Assembly (NCBI GenBank): GCA_964007475.1 | Contig: OZ023273.1 | Coordinates: 81,818,598-81,882,597 of the forward strand | Direction of reading: 5' to 3' | Length of the DNA stretch: 64,000 bases | Source of the DNA: Hybos culiciformis | Taxonomy: Eukaryota > Arthropoda > Insecta > Diptera > Hybotidae | Part shown: in pieces, positions 22,786 to 34,518 of the stretch | How positions within the stretch are numbered: the stretch's first letter is position 1 | Layout: every line of letters begins with the position of its first letter | Position numbers and translations under genes: made by a program | Notes under the pieces: model-generated | Databases searched by the model: none | The model's input: only the letters and a program-made list of their open reading frames with translations | What the model was told of the DNA's origin: nothing

Positions 22786-23603
22786 TTTTATCAATTCAAA
22801 ATTTTATTAATTTAAAAAGAAACTTTTTTCTACTTTTCCCAGTTTCTACTTTTCCTAATTTTGCATTTTTTTCATTTAAAGAAACCTTTCTTAAGGAGCA
22901 ATTTTAGACTGTTTTTTCGAATTTCGAAGATCTTTTTTGACATCGAAAATTCAAAAATCTAAAACTAAGAGTCTGTTCACTTATTAGTGATTATTGAAAA
23001 AATTGAAATCGGATTTAATATTCCAGATTTTTTAATTTGTAAACGACACGATTTTACTGCTGTTATTTAAAAAAATGAAATAATTTTGTCCTAAAGCCGT
23101 TCACAAATACTATTTTACTTCTTAAAATTCTGCAAAGGGAAATTTTAAATTTCCCATAACAAACTAAATTTGTAGGTCAATTCAAAAACTAAAATTGTAT
23201 AGAAAAGAAAAAAGGGGCAAAAATGGGTAAGAAAATTCGGTCGGTCACGTATTATTATAAGTTTTTGATTTCAGTCAGCCAAATATTATTTTATAAGTAG
23301 TTGATTTTAGCAGATTATACAGAATGCAGAAAATTACGTCCTCAATTTAGAAATTGTGACTCTAAGTTTATCAATTTTCATACAACGTTCAATAAAAAAC
23401 TATTACTATTTGCCGCGAGAGGGACTGTTTATTTGCCGCGAAAGGGACTGTTTACATTTTATCAAATCATATAAAATGCGACGGCGTCGACTCATTATTT
23501 AAACTTTAAAAAAATTAACAGGTATCGTTAATATTGACTGTTTTGACAAACCATTTATTTAAATTTTTTTCACCCATAAGTATGTGCTATTTTTCGCCAT
23601 TTG
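22786..23603. other. AT-rich stretch, no gene seen
   Basis: Contains a short direct repeat TTGCCGCGAGAGGGACTGTT / TTGCCGCGAAAGGGACTGTT (about 23411-23453) and a phrase shared with 8330 in inverse orientation. No coding sequence recognised. Confidence 0.5.
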
Positions 23604-23879
23604 AATATTCACTTGTTTAAATGTCCAAATAGCGCCGCCTATGGCCATTTATGGAACGTATGAGAACATATAAAATTTTTTTTTTCGTGAAATTTGTATG
23701 AAAATATGCGATTTGAAATTTTATTTAAGTTATAATTAATTAGTTAATTAATAAAAATGAATAGAAAAAATTTTGAGGTCTGCGGAATATCATTAGCAAA
23801 CAATTCTATAGGTAGAAATATTTCCATGCATTACTTTTTCATCCAAAATAATTCAAAATCAAAAAGTGTATAAAAAAAG
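23604..23879 (+). repeat. Third, single-arm copy of the 15.8-kb foldback
   Basis: Runs from CACTTGTTTAAATGTCCAAA through GGCCATTTATGGAACGTA to AAAAAGTGTATAAAAAAAGA and matches the right arm of 15815-16432 plus about 20 bp on each side. It abuts the truncated LINE that starts near 23,881. Confidence 0.85.
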
Positions 23880-23880
23880 A

Positions 23881-25110
23881 ACACAGGGGCTCTTCCATCA
23901 TTGTGGCATAAGGTCCTAAAATTTCTAGCTACCCACTGGTCTGGGATCAGCCTTTGTCGATTGGATCAGCAATTTTTTGTCTGGCCGTTCTATTCGTGCT
24001 GTTGTGGATGGGTACCAGTCACAAATTTTCAATATCAACTCCGGGGTACCCCAAGGGTGCGTTCTCTCACCAACCCTCTTTCTAATTTTCATTAATGATC
24101 TTCTGCAATCTACTCTAAACCCCATCCACAGCTTCGTCGATGACAGTAATTTGGTAGCAAGCTACGATTTTATTAATAGAAAATCAGCATCCTCAAATGC
24201 TGTTACTACGAAACGAAACTTCTTGCAAAGTAGCATAAATCACGACCTTTCAAAAATTGCACAATGGGGTCTTCTTAACAGAGTTGAGTTCAACGCATCC
24301 AAAACCCAATGCTGCCTAATTTCTAGAAAGCTGTCAACTTTCGATCCCCAATTTTCCTTTCAAGGAGAAAGTATTGCCAAATCTGGAAGCCTTGACATTT
24401 TAGGTTCGAAAATAACTTGCGATTTAAGCTGGAAAATTCATATTTTCGAAACGGCAAAAAACGCAGCGAAATGTCTTGGTTTTCTAAAAAGATGTAAACA
24501 ATACTTTTCGCCCTCTGCTCTCTTAAAAATTTACAAATCCTACATACGACCAAAATTAGAATACAATTCGCATATATGGGCTGGTGCTCCCAAAACTCAT
24601 CTTGAATACCTGGACAAAGTTCAGAGAAGGGCTATTAGATTGATAAATAATCACCAAACCACCAGCTCATTAACATCACTCAACCACCGTCGTAATGCAG
24701 GTTCACTTTCCATTTTTTATAAATACCTTGTTGGAATGGGTACGTGTTCCCTGGAAGTAAAAGCCCTACTTCCTCAACTTCAAGTATTTTCACGCCAAAC
24801 ACGTACTGCTTCAACTTCACACCCATATTTCGTAAAAATTCCCAGATGTGATAGAACGAGCTTCGGAGATTCGTTTTCAATTCGCACCTCGAGAATGTGG
24901 AATGCTCTCCCATTAAAGTTGTTCCCGACAGCTGGTGGGCGCTTAATCTACGACTTACGCCGTTTTAAGAAAAGTGTAAACGATTACCTACTAACTGTCC
25001 CACTTTTTAATCCCGTCTAAATTTCCTGTCCTCATTACCAAATCCATACTTCTTTAGTTTAAAAGGTATCCCACCTAGTGATTTGGTAACTTTAATAAAA
25101 AAAAAAAAAA
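23881..25110 (+). mobile_element. 5'-truncated jockey-like non-LTR retrotransposon
   Basis: Retains the C-terminal half of an RT ORF (23977-25020), a short 3' UTR and a TAATAAAAAAAAA-type tail (about 25,094-25,111). The endonuclease and first RT blocks are missing, as usual for LINE insertions truncated during target-primed reverse transcription. A frame change near 23,960 separates the leading piece from the main ORF. Confidence 0.85.
23977..25020 (+). pseudogene. LINE ORF2 fragment, reverse transcriptase
   Basis: About 347 codons. It has the SGVPQGCVLSPTLFLIFIND block and the catalytic box as FVDD (SFVDDSNLVAS). Thumb and C-terminal blocks typical of jockey-clade elements follow (LGFLKRCKQYFSPSALL, SYIRPKLEYNSHIWAGAP, LDKVQRRAIRLI). 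Sequence upstream in another frame (TGLGSAFVDWISNFLSGRS) extends the RT, so the annotated start is only a frame opening. It lacks the first catalytic Asp region and cannot be a full enzyme. Confidence 0.85.
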
Positions 25111-26114
25111 AAATAGAATATGTATATAGAATATGTATATAGAAAATAAAAAAAAATATATAAATTAGTCGCTCATAAAAATATTTTGGTTTGTTTAAAT
25201 ATCCCAAAAAAACTAATTATAATGAAAAAAAAAATTAAAATATTTCACAAAAATCGTGTCATTGGGAATCGAACCAGGCACCTTCAGACTTACAGTCTGA
25301 TGTTCTTCCACTAAGCATATTGTCTATATGAGTTTAGAGTTCTAAAAAAATACAAAAAATCACTTTTATTTATTTTCCTAAATAATATAAAAATCAAGTT
25401 ATACTTTGTAAAATCGATGAAGGCACTCTTTTTTTTGAGTACATTTTTCAAATTCGAGTTGTATTTTGAGTATTTTTTTCTTATTTTTCTGAGAAAAAAT
25501 CTCATGCGATTTAGATACTCGAATTGAAACAAGATTTTTACCCTCTACCAAAATCTCTCAACGCGGCTAAAGAAGTATAAACTTCAAAAATTCCAATATT
25601 TAAATATATTCCCAATATTTAAATATATTTTCCATATTTAAATATATTTTCCACATTTAAATATTATTCTTGTTTGCAATAATAGACTCCCTTCTAAACT
25701 ATACACATTTAAAAAATTTATGACTGCCTAAACTTCACGATACTTAAAAAATAGTATTACCTTTTTTTTTAAATTGAACTCATATTTTCAGAGTTCCATC
25801 ACACGTAAGGAAATATATTGCATAAATCATCTTGCACAGATCATATTCCATAGGTCATTAAAAGTGTTATTGCAACTATTTTATATAAAGAGTTTATTTC
25901 ATTGAACTTTAATGATCGAGATAGACGTATTTTCTGATCTCTAAATGTCAGATTTATTTAGTAAAAAATAAAAGGTATATACAAATTCTTAAAAAATGAA
26001 AGAATAAAGTTATTTAGAAATCAAAAAATAATAAAATTAGTTTGAGTTTATAGTTTGAGTTTTATTACGTATCATGATAATAAAAATAAAATGGTATTTA
26101 AAATCTGTAATCTA
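25111..26114. other. tRNA-like box, repeat end and AT-rich DNA
   Basis: Minus-strand tRNA-Tyr-like box at 25259-25325 (B box intact, anticodon-arm region one base shorter). A composite-repeat end (GCTAAAGAAGTATAAACTTC) lies at about 25540-25590. 25597-25668 holds three to four copies of a 20-bp unit (ATATTTAAATATATTTTCCA). The remainder is AT-rich without genes. Confidence 0.6.
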
Positions 26115-26123
26115 ATAGTAGAT

Positions 26124-26303
26124 TACAATACATGATAAGAAAATTTGTTATTCTTGCGAGTTGTGTATACACACAAACACATAGACACGAGTCATGTTTA
26201 TATCACGAGACCGAAGGTCGAGTGATATAATATTGACGAGTGTCTATATGTTTGTGTGTATACAAAACGAGCTGTATAACAAATTTGATTAACATGTATT
26301 GTA
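26124..26303. repeat. ~180-bp palindrome at the element's left end
   Basis: From TACAATACATG to CATGTATTGTA with the core ATATCACGAGACCGAAGGTCGAGTGATAT. The right arm has decayed near 26,262-26,275. It is the counterpart of the better palindrome at 44035-44216. Confidence 0.88.
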
Positions 26304-26837
26304 TACTGCTTTAATGTGCATGTGAGAGGGAGTTGAAAACAATACATTTATAATGAAAAAAATAAACAAAAAAGGTCAAAATGAAGCAATGAAATAAAAT
26401 TTAATTGAAGATTTAAGATCAGCTAATTCCTAAAATAAAAAAAAAAAAATTAGTAATTTTTCCAAAAAAAAATTATTCATTTTCTTTTTTGCAAAAAAAA
26501 AAAATTCGCATAATTTTTTTGTAGAAAAATTACTAATTTTTTTTTTTTTATTATTTCAGGAACTAATGGTCTTCTTAAATTTTATTTAATTTTATTTTTA
26601 ATTATTAAAAAAAATAGTAATAATTTTATAATTATTTTTTTTTATAATTAAAAATAAAATAATTATATTTTACCCTTGTTGCTGCCTTTTTCCTCGTTTG
26701 TATAAAAAAAAAAAAAATACTTACTTGATATTTGACAATTGACATCAAACTTTCTTTTACCGTTAAATCAAATTTAATTACGAGATTTTAATTGTCAGTA
26801 AGTTTTGAATTTAAATTTATTATTAAGCTGTACTACA

Positions 26838-28223
26838 ATGGAATCGGATGGTGAATTTGAACCAGAAAGCATTATTGAAGCTGTTAAATGTGCAGAAAAT
26901 AATATCATCCCAGAAACATCCAATATAAGATACAAAAAGGCTTATGACGATTTCTTAAAATGGAAAACATTGAATTGTGCTAAATCGGATTCAGAAGACG
27001 TTTTACTGGCGTATTTTTTTGAATTATCTAAAAAGTGGAAACCGACGAGCATTTGGGCGAATTATTCCATGGTAAAAACGATGATGAAATTGTATGACAA
27101 AATTGATATTAGCAGCTATCATAAATTGACTGCTTTCTTGAAAAAAAACTCTGTTGGATACATGCCTGTTAAGGCAACAGTTTTTTCTGAAGCAGAAATT
27201 CATAAATTCATTTCGGACGCGGCAGATTTTGAATGGTTAGATGTGAAGGTGAGTACAAATTCTCTTAATCTACGAATGTAAATGTAGTTATTTCAACATG
27301 GCATCCATGTTGTACATATTTAGGTTTGTTATCTTAATTTTTTTTTGTTCATTACAGGTTGTTTGCATTTTCGGCATCTGTGGGGCATTGCGAACGGACG
27401 AAATATCTAGAATTGTTGTTGCAGACGTTAAAAACCATGGTAACTATTTGCTGGTGCATATTCCACAAACAAAAACAAAAGTGCCACGATCATTCGCGAT
27501 TACTGGAAAATTTTTCGATGTGGTCCAGAAATATGCTGGTTTACGAGTTCCAAGAACGGTTGATCGACGTTTTTTTGTTAACTACAGAGCTGGAAAATGC
27601 ACAATTCAGCCAATCGGGAAAAATAAGTTTAGCAAAATGCCACAGAGAATTGCTACATACTTGAAGTTAGCGGATTCGCAGAAATACACAGGTGAGTTTC
27701 AATTATGCTGGATATGTATATGTTAGCAATTACATGTTTTTGATTTGTAGGTCACTCGTTCAGACGAACGTCTGCGTCAACGTTGGCCAATTCAGGGGCC
27801 AGTATCGAAAGAATAAAGAAACACGGTGGGTGGCGTTCAAGTAAGGTTGCCGAGGGATACATTGAAGACTCTATTCACTACAAAAAAACAACCGGCAATT
27901 TAATAACATCTACTATAACATTAAACATGATGGGTGCCTCGCAGGGTTCTATGCCTCACGTTGCAGACGACATAGCATGTGTTGAAATACCAGACTTTAG
28001 CAGTGCTGACAAGATAATAGAAGATACAATAAATCCATTGCGAGCAATGGATCCACTGGTAGTTGATAAGTTGGAAAATTACAACGACCAATTGCTGAAC
28101 AAAGAAAAAGATTTCGACACAGGTGCATTAAAATCCGCCCTTGCTATGAATCAATTGCAAAATCAAAGCGCCAAAAATAGTTTCAATTTTTCCAATTGCT
28201 CGATTAATTTTCATTTTAATTAA
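26838..28223 (+). CDS. Crypton-like tyrosine recombinase, three exons
   Basis: Exons 26838-27248, 27358-27691 and 27751-28223 join in frame at GT-AG borders (GTGAGT donors; ACAG and GTAG acceptors) to give 405 residues. The ATG at 26838 (MESDGEFEPE) is preferred because nothing upstream in frame starts with ATG. An N-terminal helical core-binding region (about residues 30-100) is followed by a catalytic domain. It has the box-I Arg in GALRTDEISRI, a Lys-rich turn TKTKVPRSF, the H-x-x-R motif as GHSFRR, a GGW motif and the nucleophile Tyr in VAEGYIED. All residues needed for a phage-integrase-type recombinase are present and there is no stop or frameshift. The ~80-residue acidic C-terminal tail is unrecognised. 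Such enzymes cut and rejoin DNA through a 3'-phosphotyrosine; in Cryptons this mobilises the element as a circle. Similar insect genes with the HGGW...EGYIEDS pattern are familiar to me from memory. Confidence 0.85.
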
Positions 28224-28311
28224 ATACATAAGGCTTAATTAAATAAATAAAGAAAAAAAAAAAATATCCGCGTATTTTTTTATTTGTTCTTTTTTTATTT
28301 TTTTTTTGTTT

Positions 28312-28377
28312 GCTCAGAGGGAAAATATAGATTAGCTCAGAGGGAAAATATAGATTAGCTCAGAGGGAAAATATAGA
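28312..28377 (+). repeat. 23-bp tandem repeat, three units
   Basis: GCTCAGAGGGAAAATATAGATTA-type units, three here and two in the derivative element near 45,698-45,740. The difference in copy number between sister elements suggests slippage. Confidence 0.85.
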
Positions 28378-28708
28378 TTTTAGCATTATAAACTAAACTT
28401 TATTTGACATTGATATGATGCATGTGAGAGGTATACATTTGCAATTTTTTTTTTTTTTTTTTGTATTTGTCTGTATTGAAATATTGTGAGTGTGAGTGAT
28501 ATTATTTTTGTTTATAGTATTACGCAGTTCAAAATGAAGAATGTAAATACAATATAGAGCAATGTAAATACAATTTACATCACAGGGAAATGTAAATACA
28601 ATTTACATTCCTCTATAATTGCATGTGTATTGATGCATGTAATGGAGCATTTACCGAGCTAAATTTGCGAATGTAAATACAACTTACCGAAGACATGCGC
28701 ATTAAAAT

Positions 28709-29668
28709 GTTTAACATAATAGTTTTTTTTTATATTATCTAAGAATAAAATTGTATGTATCTCAATCTTCAGAAAGCTGTGTAAAAAATTTAATTTTGAA
28801 ATAAAATTATAGAATATATTTTAAGTCAAAATCAAATTCAATTGCTCTTGTTTGTAAATTAATGTTCATCAAACCAGTGTTTTATATTAATTTTTGTTTT
28901 GTAATTATTTATGCTTTGGCTAGTTATATATCAGTTATATTTTTTTCTATTTGCAACAATCCAAATATTCATATTATTAACAGATTAAAATAAATTTTAC
29001 AGACATTTAACAAAAACCGTATTCATTTATAAGTTGGTATACATATAATGTTTATGTACAATGCTGATACATCTCATAATTCTTGTGTTTTGTTTTTTTT
29101 TGTTTTATTTACAATAATTACTTTCAGCATATTTTTTCGAAATATGCTGTTTATCATAAATAGTCAAGTATTATATGAGAGTCCTATGTAGAAATATTTT
29201 TAGGATAAATAAGACAGGAGTTACCTTTAAGAAAATTTAACGAATTTTCCAATTACAACTACCTAGGTATATATGGATTATTGGTCTCGCTGAAAAATTT
29301 TTGTAAAAACTGGAATAATTACTATTAAGCTTAAGTGTTTTAATTTCTTCTAAATAATTTTTTCTGTAGAAGATTTTATACAATTAAAGAGTTTGGAAGG
29401 TATTGTAATCTTGCCTATCTGTCAAATATTGCTTATAAATTTAAACTATACTATAAACTATACTAAAAAGAAAATTTCCGAATATACCATAAATAAGTTA
29501 ATGTGAATTATTTTAATTTTGACCATATTGTAAAACATGGCATAAATATGAGTTTTTTGTTTTTTTTATTCTTCAACAATTCAACAGCAATAAAATAATT
29601 AAATTGCATAATATGTATAATATGTAGGTAATCGATGCTTTGGAAAAAAAAATAAGCTAAAATTTTCA
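28709..29668. other. AT-rich stretch, no gene seen
   Basis: No coding sequence or repeat structure recognised. Confidence 0.5.
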
Positions 29669-29770
29669 TTATTTATTTTTTAGGACAACAACTTGTGGTT
29701 TTTCTTCTTCGCGATCCTTGTTATGAGAACTGGAATTGTCATCAGAGTCTAAATTTTCTATTTTTTGCAG
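29669..29770 (-). CDS. Terminal exon, DUF4604/KIAA1143-like
   Basis: On the minus strand a good acceptor (TATTTTTAG) precedes 33 codons and a TAA stop. The product is acidic (ENLDSDDNSSS) and ends in EEEKPQVVVLKNK. I recall the same order, an acidic Ser/Asp run then (E/D)(E/K)PQVVVLK, in the KIAA1143/DUF4604 family, small conserved nuclear-type proteins of unknown role. Known members continue with a GDL-type segment, absent here. Upstream exons would lie at higher coordinates but I could not find them by eye. It may be a real last exon with a long intron or an orphaned fragment. Confidence 0.45.
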   Translation of the reverse strand: MQKIENLDSDDNSSSHNKDREEEKPQVVVLKNK

Positions 29771-30534
29771 CTAAAAATAAAAAATAAAAACATATAAAAT
29801 CAAAGTTTACTTAGTTTGAGGGGAAAAATTTAACCCAAAATTGGGCGAAACGGGGTCTTTGTCCCAAGAATTGTTTTCGGTTTTGTGGGTTTGGACTCCG
29901 CCTCTACCTCCCCTCCAAGTTTCAACCGATTCTGAGTGGTTCACGTAAACTGCAGTTTAGCCGAAAATGTGATACAAAAAAGAAATATTTTTTAAATAAT
30001 GTATGTCATTTAAATAACGCTTTAAATTTTGGGTTAGGTGCCTGAAAACTAGTGTTTTACGTAGGCGTTATAACGGAACCTAATTTGATAATCACGTTTT
30101 TTTTTCGTAGAATTGAATAAAACTATCGAATTACAATAAATACAATTGACAAAAAAAGACAATTAAAAAAAAAAGACAATTAGAAAAAAAAAGACTTACC
30201 TTATCACAAATACGTGGTAGCGTGATTAATTTTTTTTAAATAATTTATAATTTTTATTAATGATTTTATAAATTATAATTATAATTTTTATAAATATAAT
30301 TTTTATAATTATAATTTGCATTAATTTTTAACTTTTAACGTTTACGAAAATTTGCATTAATTTTTAACTTTTAACGTTTACGAAAATTGAAATTAATTTA
30401 GTGAATTGAAATCGCTTTTTGTATCGCTTTTTGTATTCGTTAAAAAAATCATTCATAAGGCAGGGTTGCCGAATGGAAGTTATTGAATTCCCCAAAAAAA
30501 AATCTAATCAAAACCCTACCAGCCTGAAAGCACT
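29771..30534. other. Non-coding, with a hAT terminus remnant
   Basis: CAGGGTTGCCGAATGGAAG at about 30463 matches the right terminus, in reverse, of the hAT element 55254-57417, so a fragment of that family lies here. Two copies of TTTTTAACTTTTAACGTTTACGAAAATT at about 30322-30387 form a short tandem. No gene. Confidence 0.5.
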
Positions 30535-30792
30535 GAATCATCACTGTTCCATCACTGAGATTTGTTGTTGTATTCTAATGATTCATCACTGAGTTATGAA
30601 TGGAGCTCGGGAAAAAACTCAGCGTTAGAAAATACAATTTACTACCACATACAAACAACTATCTCTCTTACATATGAAACAAAATATACTTGCTTTTATA
30701 CAAAACTCATCACTGTTTAACTACCCAGTACTCATCACTCATTCATCACCCATTATTCATCACTTATTCACTACCTAGTACTCATCACTGTT
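30535..30792 (+). repeat. Degenerate TCATCACT repeat cluster
   Basis: About ten loosely spaced copies of (A)(C/T)TCATCACT(G), for example GATTCATCACTGAG and GTACTCATCACTG, giving a low-complexity tract with no ORF. Confidence 0.7.
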
Positions 30793-31552
30793 TTAATGCC
30801 TTTCCTTTCTAAAAAATCAATAAAACATTTGTTTTATCTGTGGACAAATTTATTATTAACTATAAAGATCAATAAATTAACTATAAAATGAATTGAATTT
30901 TAAATTAATATAAAAATATATAATATTCTTTTTTTTTGCCTTTTTTTTGACAATAATCGTTACAGTTTTGACACTTACATTTTTTTCACTCTTAATCACA
31001 ATGCATCTAAAGAAGTTTCACTTCAAAAAATTATAGTTTTAGGAGAAAATTGAAAAAAACCGTTTTTTCAAAAAAAAATTCAGTTGCGTTTTTCGGCCAC
31101 TAGATGGCATTTGCGGGTAGAATCCTGAGTCCCCATTGCCGATAGTACTCCTTGGTGATGACGTCATCCCGATAGCTCACGCCCCTATTCGGAAGAATCC
31201 CCAATTTTTGAATGCATTTACTAATGCTAAATATATTGGAAAAAAAATAAATTCGGGCTTTGTGACTCAGTCAGAGGGACATAAAGCCCATATATTTTGG
31301 CTTTATGTCTCATTTTATTTGGGCGTTATGGCTCATTTTAAGAGTCATAAAGCCCGCAGGCGTTATGCCCTTTTTCAGTGGGTCAGAAAGCCCGTGGGCG
31401 TTATGAGTTCGGGCCTGGTGACACCCCACCCAATCATTGTTGTGATGAATCTTTTTCAGAATTTAACGAATTTCTCACTCATATTGATTTTTTGGAGAAT
31501 CAAATTATTGATGAAGAAGAAGAAGAAATAAAAAATTCGCGGGTAATTATTA
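30793..31552. other. Inverted GGGCTTTAT motifs and a coding-like patch
   Basis: 31256-31410 has alternating GGGCTTTRTGAC-like and ATAAAGCCC motifs with GGCGTTATG repeats, able to form several short stems. A TGACGTCA palindrome sits at about 31158. From 31430 to 31545 the plus strand reads as plausible coding sequence (SFSEFNEFLTHIDFLENQII, then an acidic run) up to a possible donor GTAATT; I do not recognise it. Confidence 0.4.
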
Positions 31553-32057
31553 CAGGCTTCCCACCGATAATTGGAGGATAAAAAGTAGGAAAAAAGGTAT
31601 ATTTTTGTTTAAAAAAGGTCAAACACAAGGTATTTTTCTGAGGAAAAAAAGGAATAAAAGGATTTTTTTCAAACTTAAATAAAACTAGTTACTATCACAA
31701 AAAACAATTAATTATTACCAAAAAAAATTTTTTATATTAAAATTTTTAATTCATTTTATAATTGAATTCATTCTTATCTTAAAAACAATTAATATTATTA
31801 ATATATATGTTATAATATGGTATAATATTAATGAACTCTGAAAAATCACATAAATTCGAATTTTTTGTGATTAAAACTTTGAAGCTCTCTTGATTTTTCT
31901 ACACATTTTTGGGCCGATTTAGTTCTTAAAAACATTTAGAGAAATATAGTGAAAAGAAATAAGTTATCTTATTAAATCTTTTTCTATGAGAATGTATTTT
32001 TTTATAACAGTAAATCTGTTGTTGACTAAAGTAGGTAAAAACAGCAAATTGGTAAAA

Positions 32058-33360
32058 ACAGTAAGTATGGAAAGAGTTCCCAGATTTTTCCGCAGTAAAA
32101 GGAGGACATCCTCAAAAAAAATATATAGATATATATATACAACGCGTACACGCCAAAACGATCAAAATTTTCAAATATTGAACCCGACCCTTCCGATTTA
32201 AATAAAACTTTCAGGGTTTTTTGAGCGTACGAAAAAATAGACCCATCCTTTTTTTTTCATCAATTCGAGCGTAATCTTCAGTGTGAGGGCGGGTTGGAAA
32301 ATCCAATTTTAACCATTTTTCATAAAAACCAGAGTATGTTTTCTATCGGAATAGGAAAAAAAAATTTACAGAAAAGCATTTTTATTTCAATCAGAAAAAT
32401 ATCATCATCTGATTTTTTCAGTTTTTATTTTTTTCTTATTTTTCTCTTCTTCTAAAGAAAAATTTCCCTAAATAATTTATAAATCCCTCATTAAAAGAAA
32501 CTTTCAAAAAGAAATATATTTAGGAAAAAAATAATATTCTTCTTTTTCCTTCAAAGAAGACTATTCTCTTTTTGATTTTTTTCCTTCTAAAAAAAATAAA
32601 AAAAAACAAGTAGTAAAGTAAACAAAAATTCAAAACAAAAAAATTAAGACGGTGCACACATACAACATTGCAACATTTTGTTTCTGTATACTATGCTGCT
32701 CATAAAAGAAAACAATTTTTTCCTTCTTTTCAGAAAAGGAAGAAAAAGATATTTTGCTGATTGTTTGTTTTTTTTTTTTCGAAAAAAATTATAGAATTCT
32801 GAATATTTTTTTTTACTCTGAGAGAAAAAAATAGAACTCCTGAAAAGTATTTTCAAAAGGAAATAAATTTTAGGAGAACTATTTTTGAAAAAGAGCAAAA
32901 AAATAAATCTCCGAAATTAAATTCCAGGGAAGGAAAAAGAATGAAATTGAAAAATTCAGGAGGGATATTTTGCATACCCTGATAAAAACCCATAATTTTA
33001 AAAATTCATAACATTCGATAGAAAAAACCGATTTGGACTCTTGGAGATGCTAATAAAAGGAAAATACATTTTTTGTTTTAAATTTAACCGAAAAAAAAAA
33101 ATTTACGATGACAAAAAACAAGAAATATATAAAAATGTTGAATGAGATATTTTAAATAAAGACGTTCGAATATTAATGAAGCAGGGCTCGTTTAAAAAAT
33201 AATATACATTATACAGGAACAGAATTGAATTATAAATATCAATTTCAAAGTATCTTCTCAGTCAGTTACTTAATATCGAATTTAACTTACAAAAAATTAT
33301 ATCCGACATTACTCATTGTATTGTTTATTTTTGTGTAGCTGTTTTTTTTTTCAAATTTTT
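32058..33360 (-). mobile_element. Inverted partial copy of the 36.6-kb hAT
   Basis: Starts like the right end of 36611-39012 reversed (TTCCCAGATTTTTCCGCAGT, then AAAGGAGGACATCCT) and continues to sequence matching 36,760-36,900 reversed (CAAAGTATCTTCTCAGTCAG, ACATTACTCATTGTATTG). It is continuous where the 36.6-kb copy is split by the nested element 36902-37821. The other terminus was not found. Confidence 0.75.
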
Positions 33361-33947
33361 TATCTTAAAAAGAGGTCTAAAAATATAATATGAACAATTG
33401 AAAACCTGAAAATTGCCATCTGAGAAGTTTAGAAAGTGTTGTTCTCAGGCGCATATTATTTTATAATCATCTAAAAAACGAAAATTCATTAGAAATTAAA
33501 ACGTTGTTATAAAAAATTTAACTATCTCTAGAATCGACCAATCTATAACGACAGAGAATTTTTACTTTATAAAACTTGAAACGGTTTTTATTTGATTTTT
33601 ATTCTAGACAGAGTCTATAAATCTATATTTATCGATATTTTTAATCAATAATTCCAATAATTCAAAATAATAATTTTTTTGGAGATATAATTCGATAGTA
33701 ATCAGTGAAAACTTATTAAGCTATTTATTTTAAACGTACAGATCAACAGAGTCACAAATTTTTCAAAAAATAAAAAAATAGGTATAAATTTGACAATTTT
33801 AAGCGAATGCGATAAAATGCATTTTTTTCTTTTAAATCCAATTTTATTTTGGGAAATTCTATACCTATATATTATAAATAAATAACTATAGTTTAAATTA
33901 TATAAAAATTAAAAAAAAAAAACAATATATGTACGTATAATAATTGA

Positions 33948-34213
33948 CTAATAATATTTATAAGAGGGTCAGAATTCATACAAGTAAATTTCAGAATTTT
34001 TTTTTTCAAATAACTCAAGAATGATGACAATATTTTCAATGTATTGAATAAAAATTTCATACTAAAATGTGTTTATTCTTAATACAATAATAAAAACAAT
34101 AAAATCAAGAATAAACACATTTGAATTAAAACATTTTACTCAATACATTCAAAATATTGTCATAATTTTTGAAAAAAATTTACTTTATGAATTATGTCCT
34201 TCTTATAAATATT
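33948..34213. repeat. ~265-bp palindrome
   Basis: Outer arms TAATAATATTTATAAGAGGG / CCTTCTTATAAATATTATTA. Inner arms include GATGACAATATTTTCAATGT paired with ACATTCAAAATATTGTCAT, and AATGTGTTTATTCTT paired with AAGAATAAACACATT. No coding content. Probably a foldback MITE. Confidence 0.8.
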
Positions 34214-34518
34214 ATTACTCAATTGTATAATGTATAACATAAAAAAAAATATAAATAATGCATTTAATCGCATGTGCAGTATAATTAAATGCGATCTCTA
34301 GTAGAAAAAAATAAATATTTGGAGGAAAAAAAGGAATTTGGACATATTTTTGAAAAAAAAAGGAAAAAAAAAGGAATAAGAGGTTCATAACCAAAACAAA
34401 GGAAAAGTAGGTTAAAAAGGTCAAGTGGGAAGCCTGTTATTAAACGTTCTTACTGAGTTTTACAAAGTTAATTGTGTAACCGAGTCTAAATTTTAAAAAT
34501 TTATTCTCAAACAATTTT

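Larger units (their letters stand above)
26115..28708 (+). mobile_element. Crypton-like tyrosine-recombinase element, full-length
   Basis: Ends were set by where similarity to 44026-45940 starts (ATAGTAGATTACAATACATG) and stops (GACATGCGCATTAAAAT). It has no terminal inverted repeats and no evident target duplication, as in Cryptons. Order: a 180-bp palindrome, AT-rich leader, three-exon recombinase gene (26838-28223), a 23-bp tandem repeat, then a terminal region with AATGTAAATACAA repeats. A phrase near the left (GTGCATGTGAGAGG, 26318) recurs near the right (ATGCATGTGAGAGGTATAC, 28419), so the ends share short direct repeats. Confidence 0.82.
31553..34436. mobile_element. 2.9-kb TIR element, probably hAT-like
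   Basis: Perfect 12-bp inverted ends CAGGCTTCCCAC / GTGGGAAGCCTG, bordered by a direct TTATTA (31547-31552, 34437-34442). The 6-bp duplication is not the usual 8 bp for hAT, so the superfamily is uncertain. It contains an inverted partial copy of the hAT family at 36611-39012 (32058-33360) and a palindrome at 33948-34213. No transposase recognised. Confidence 0.65.
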
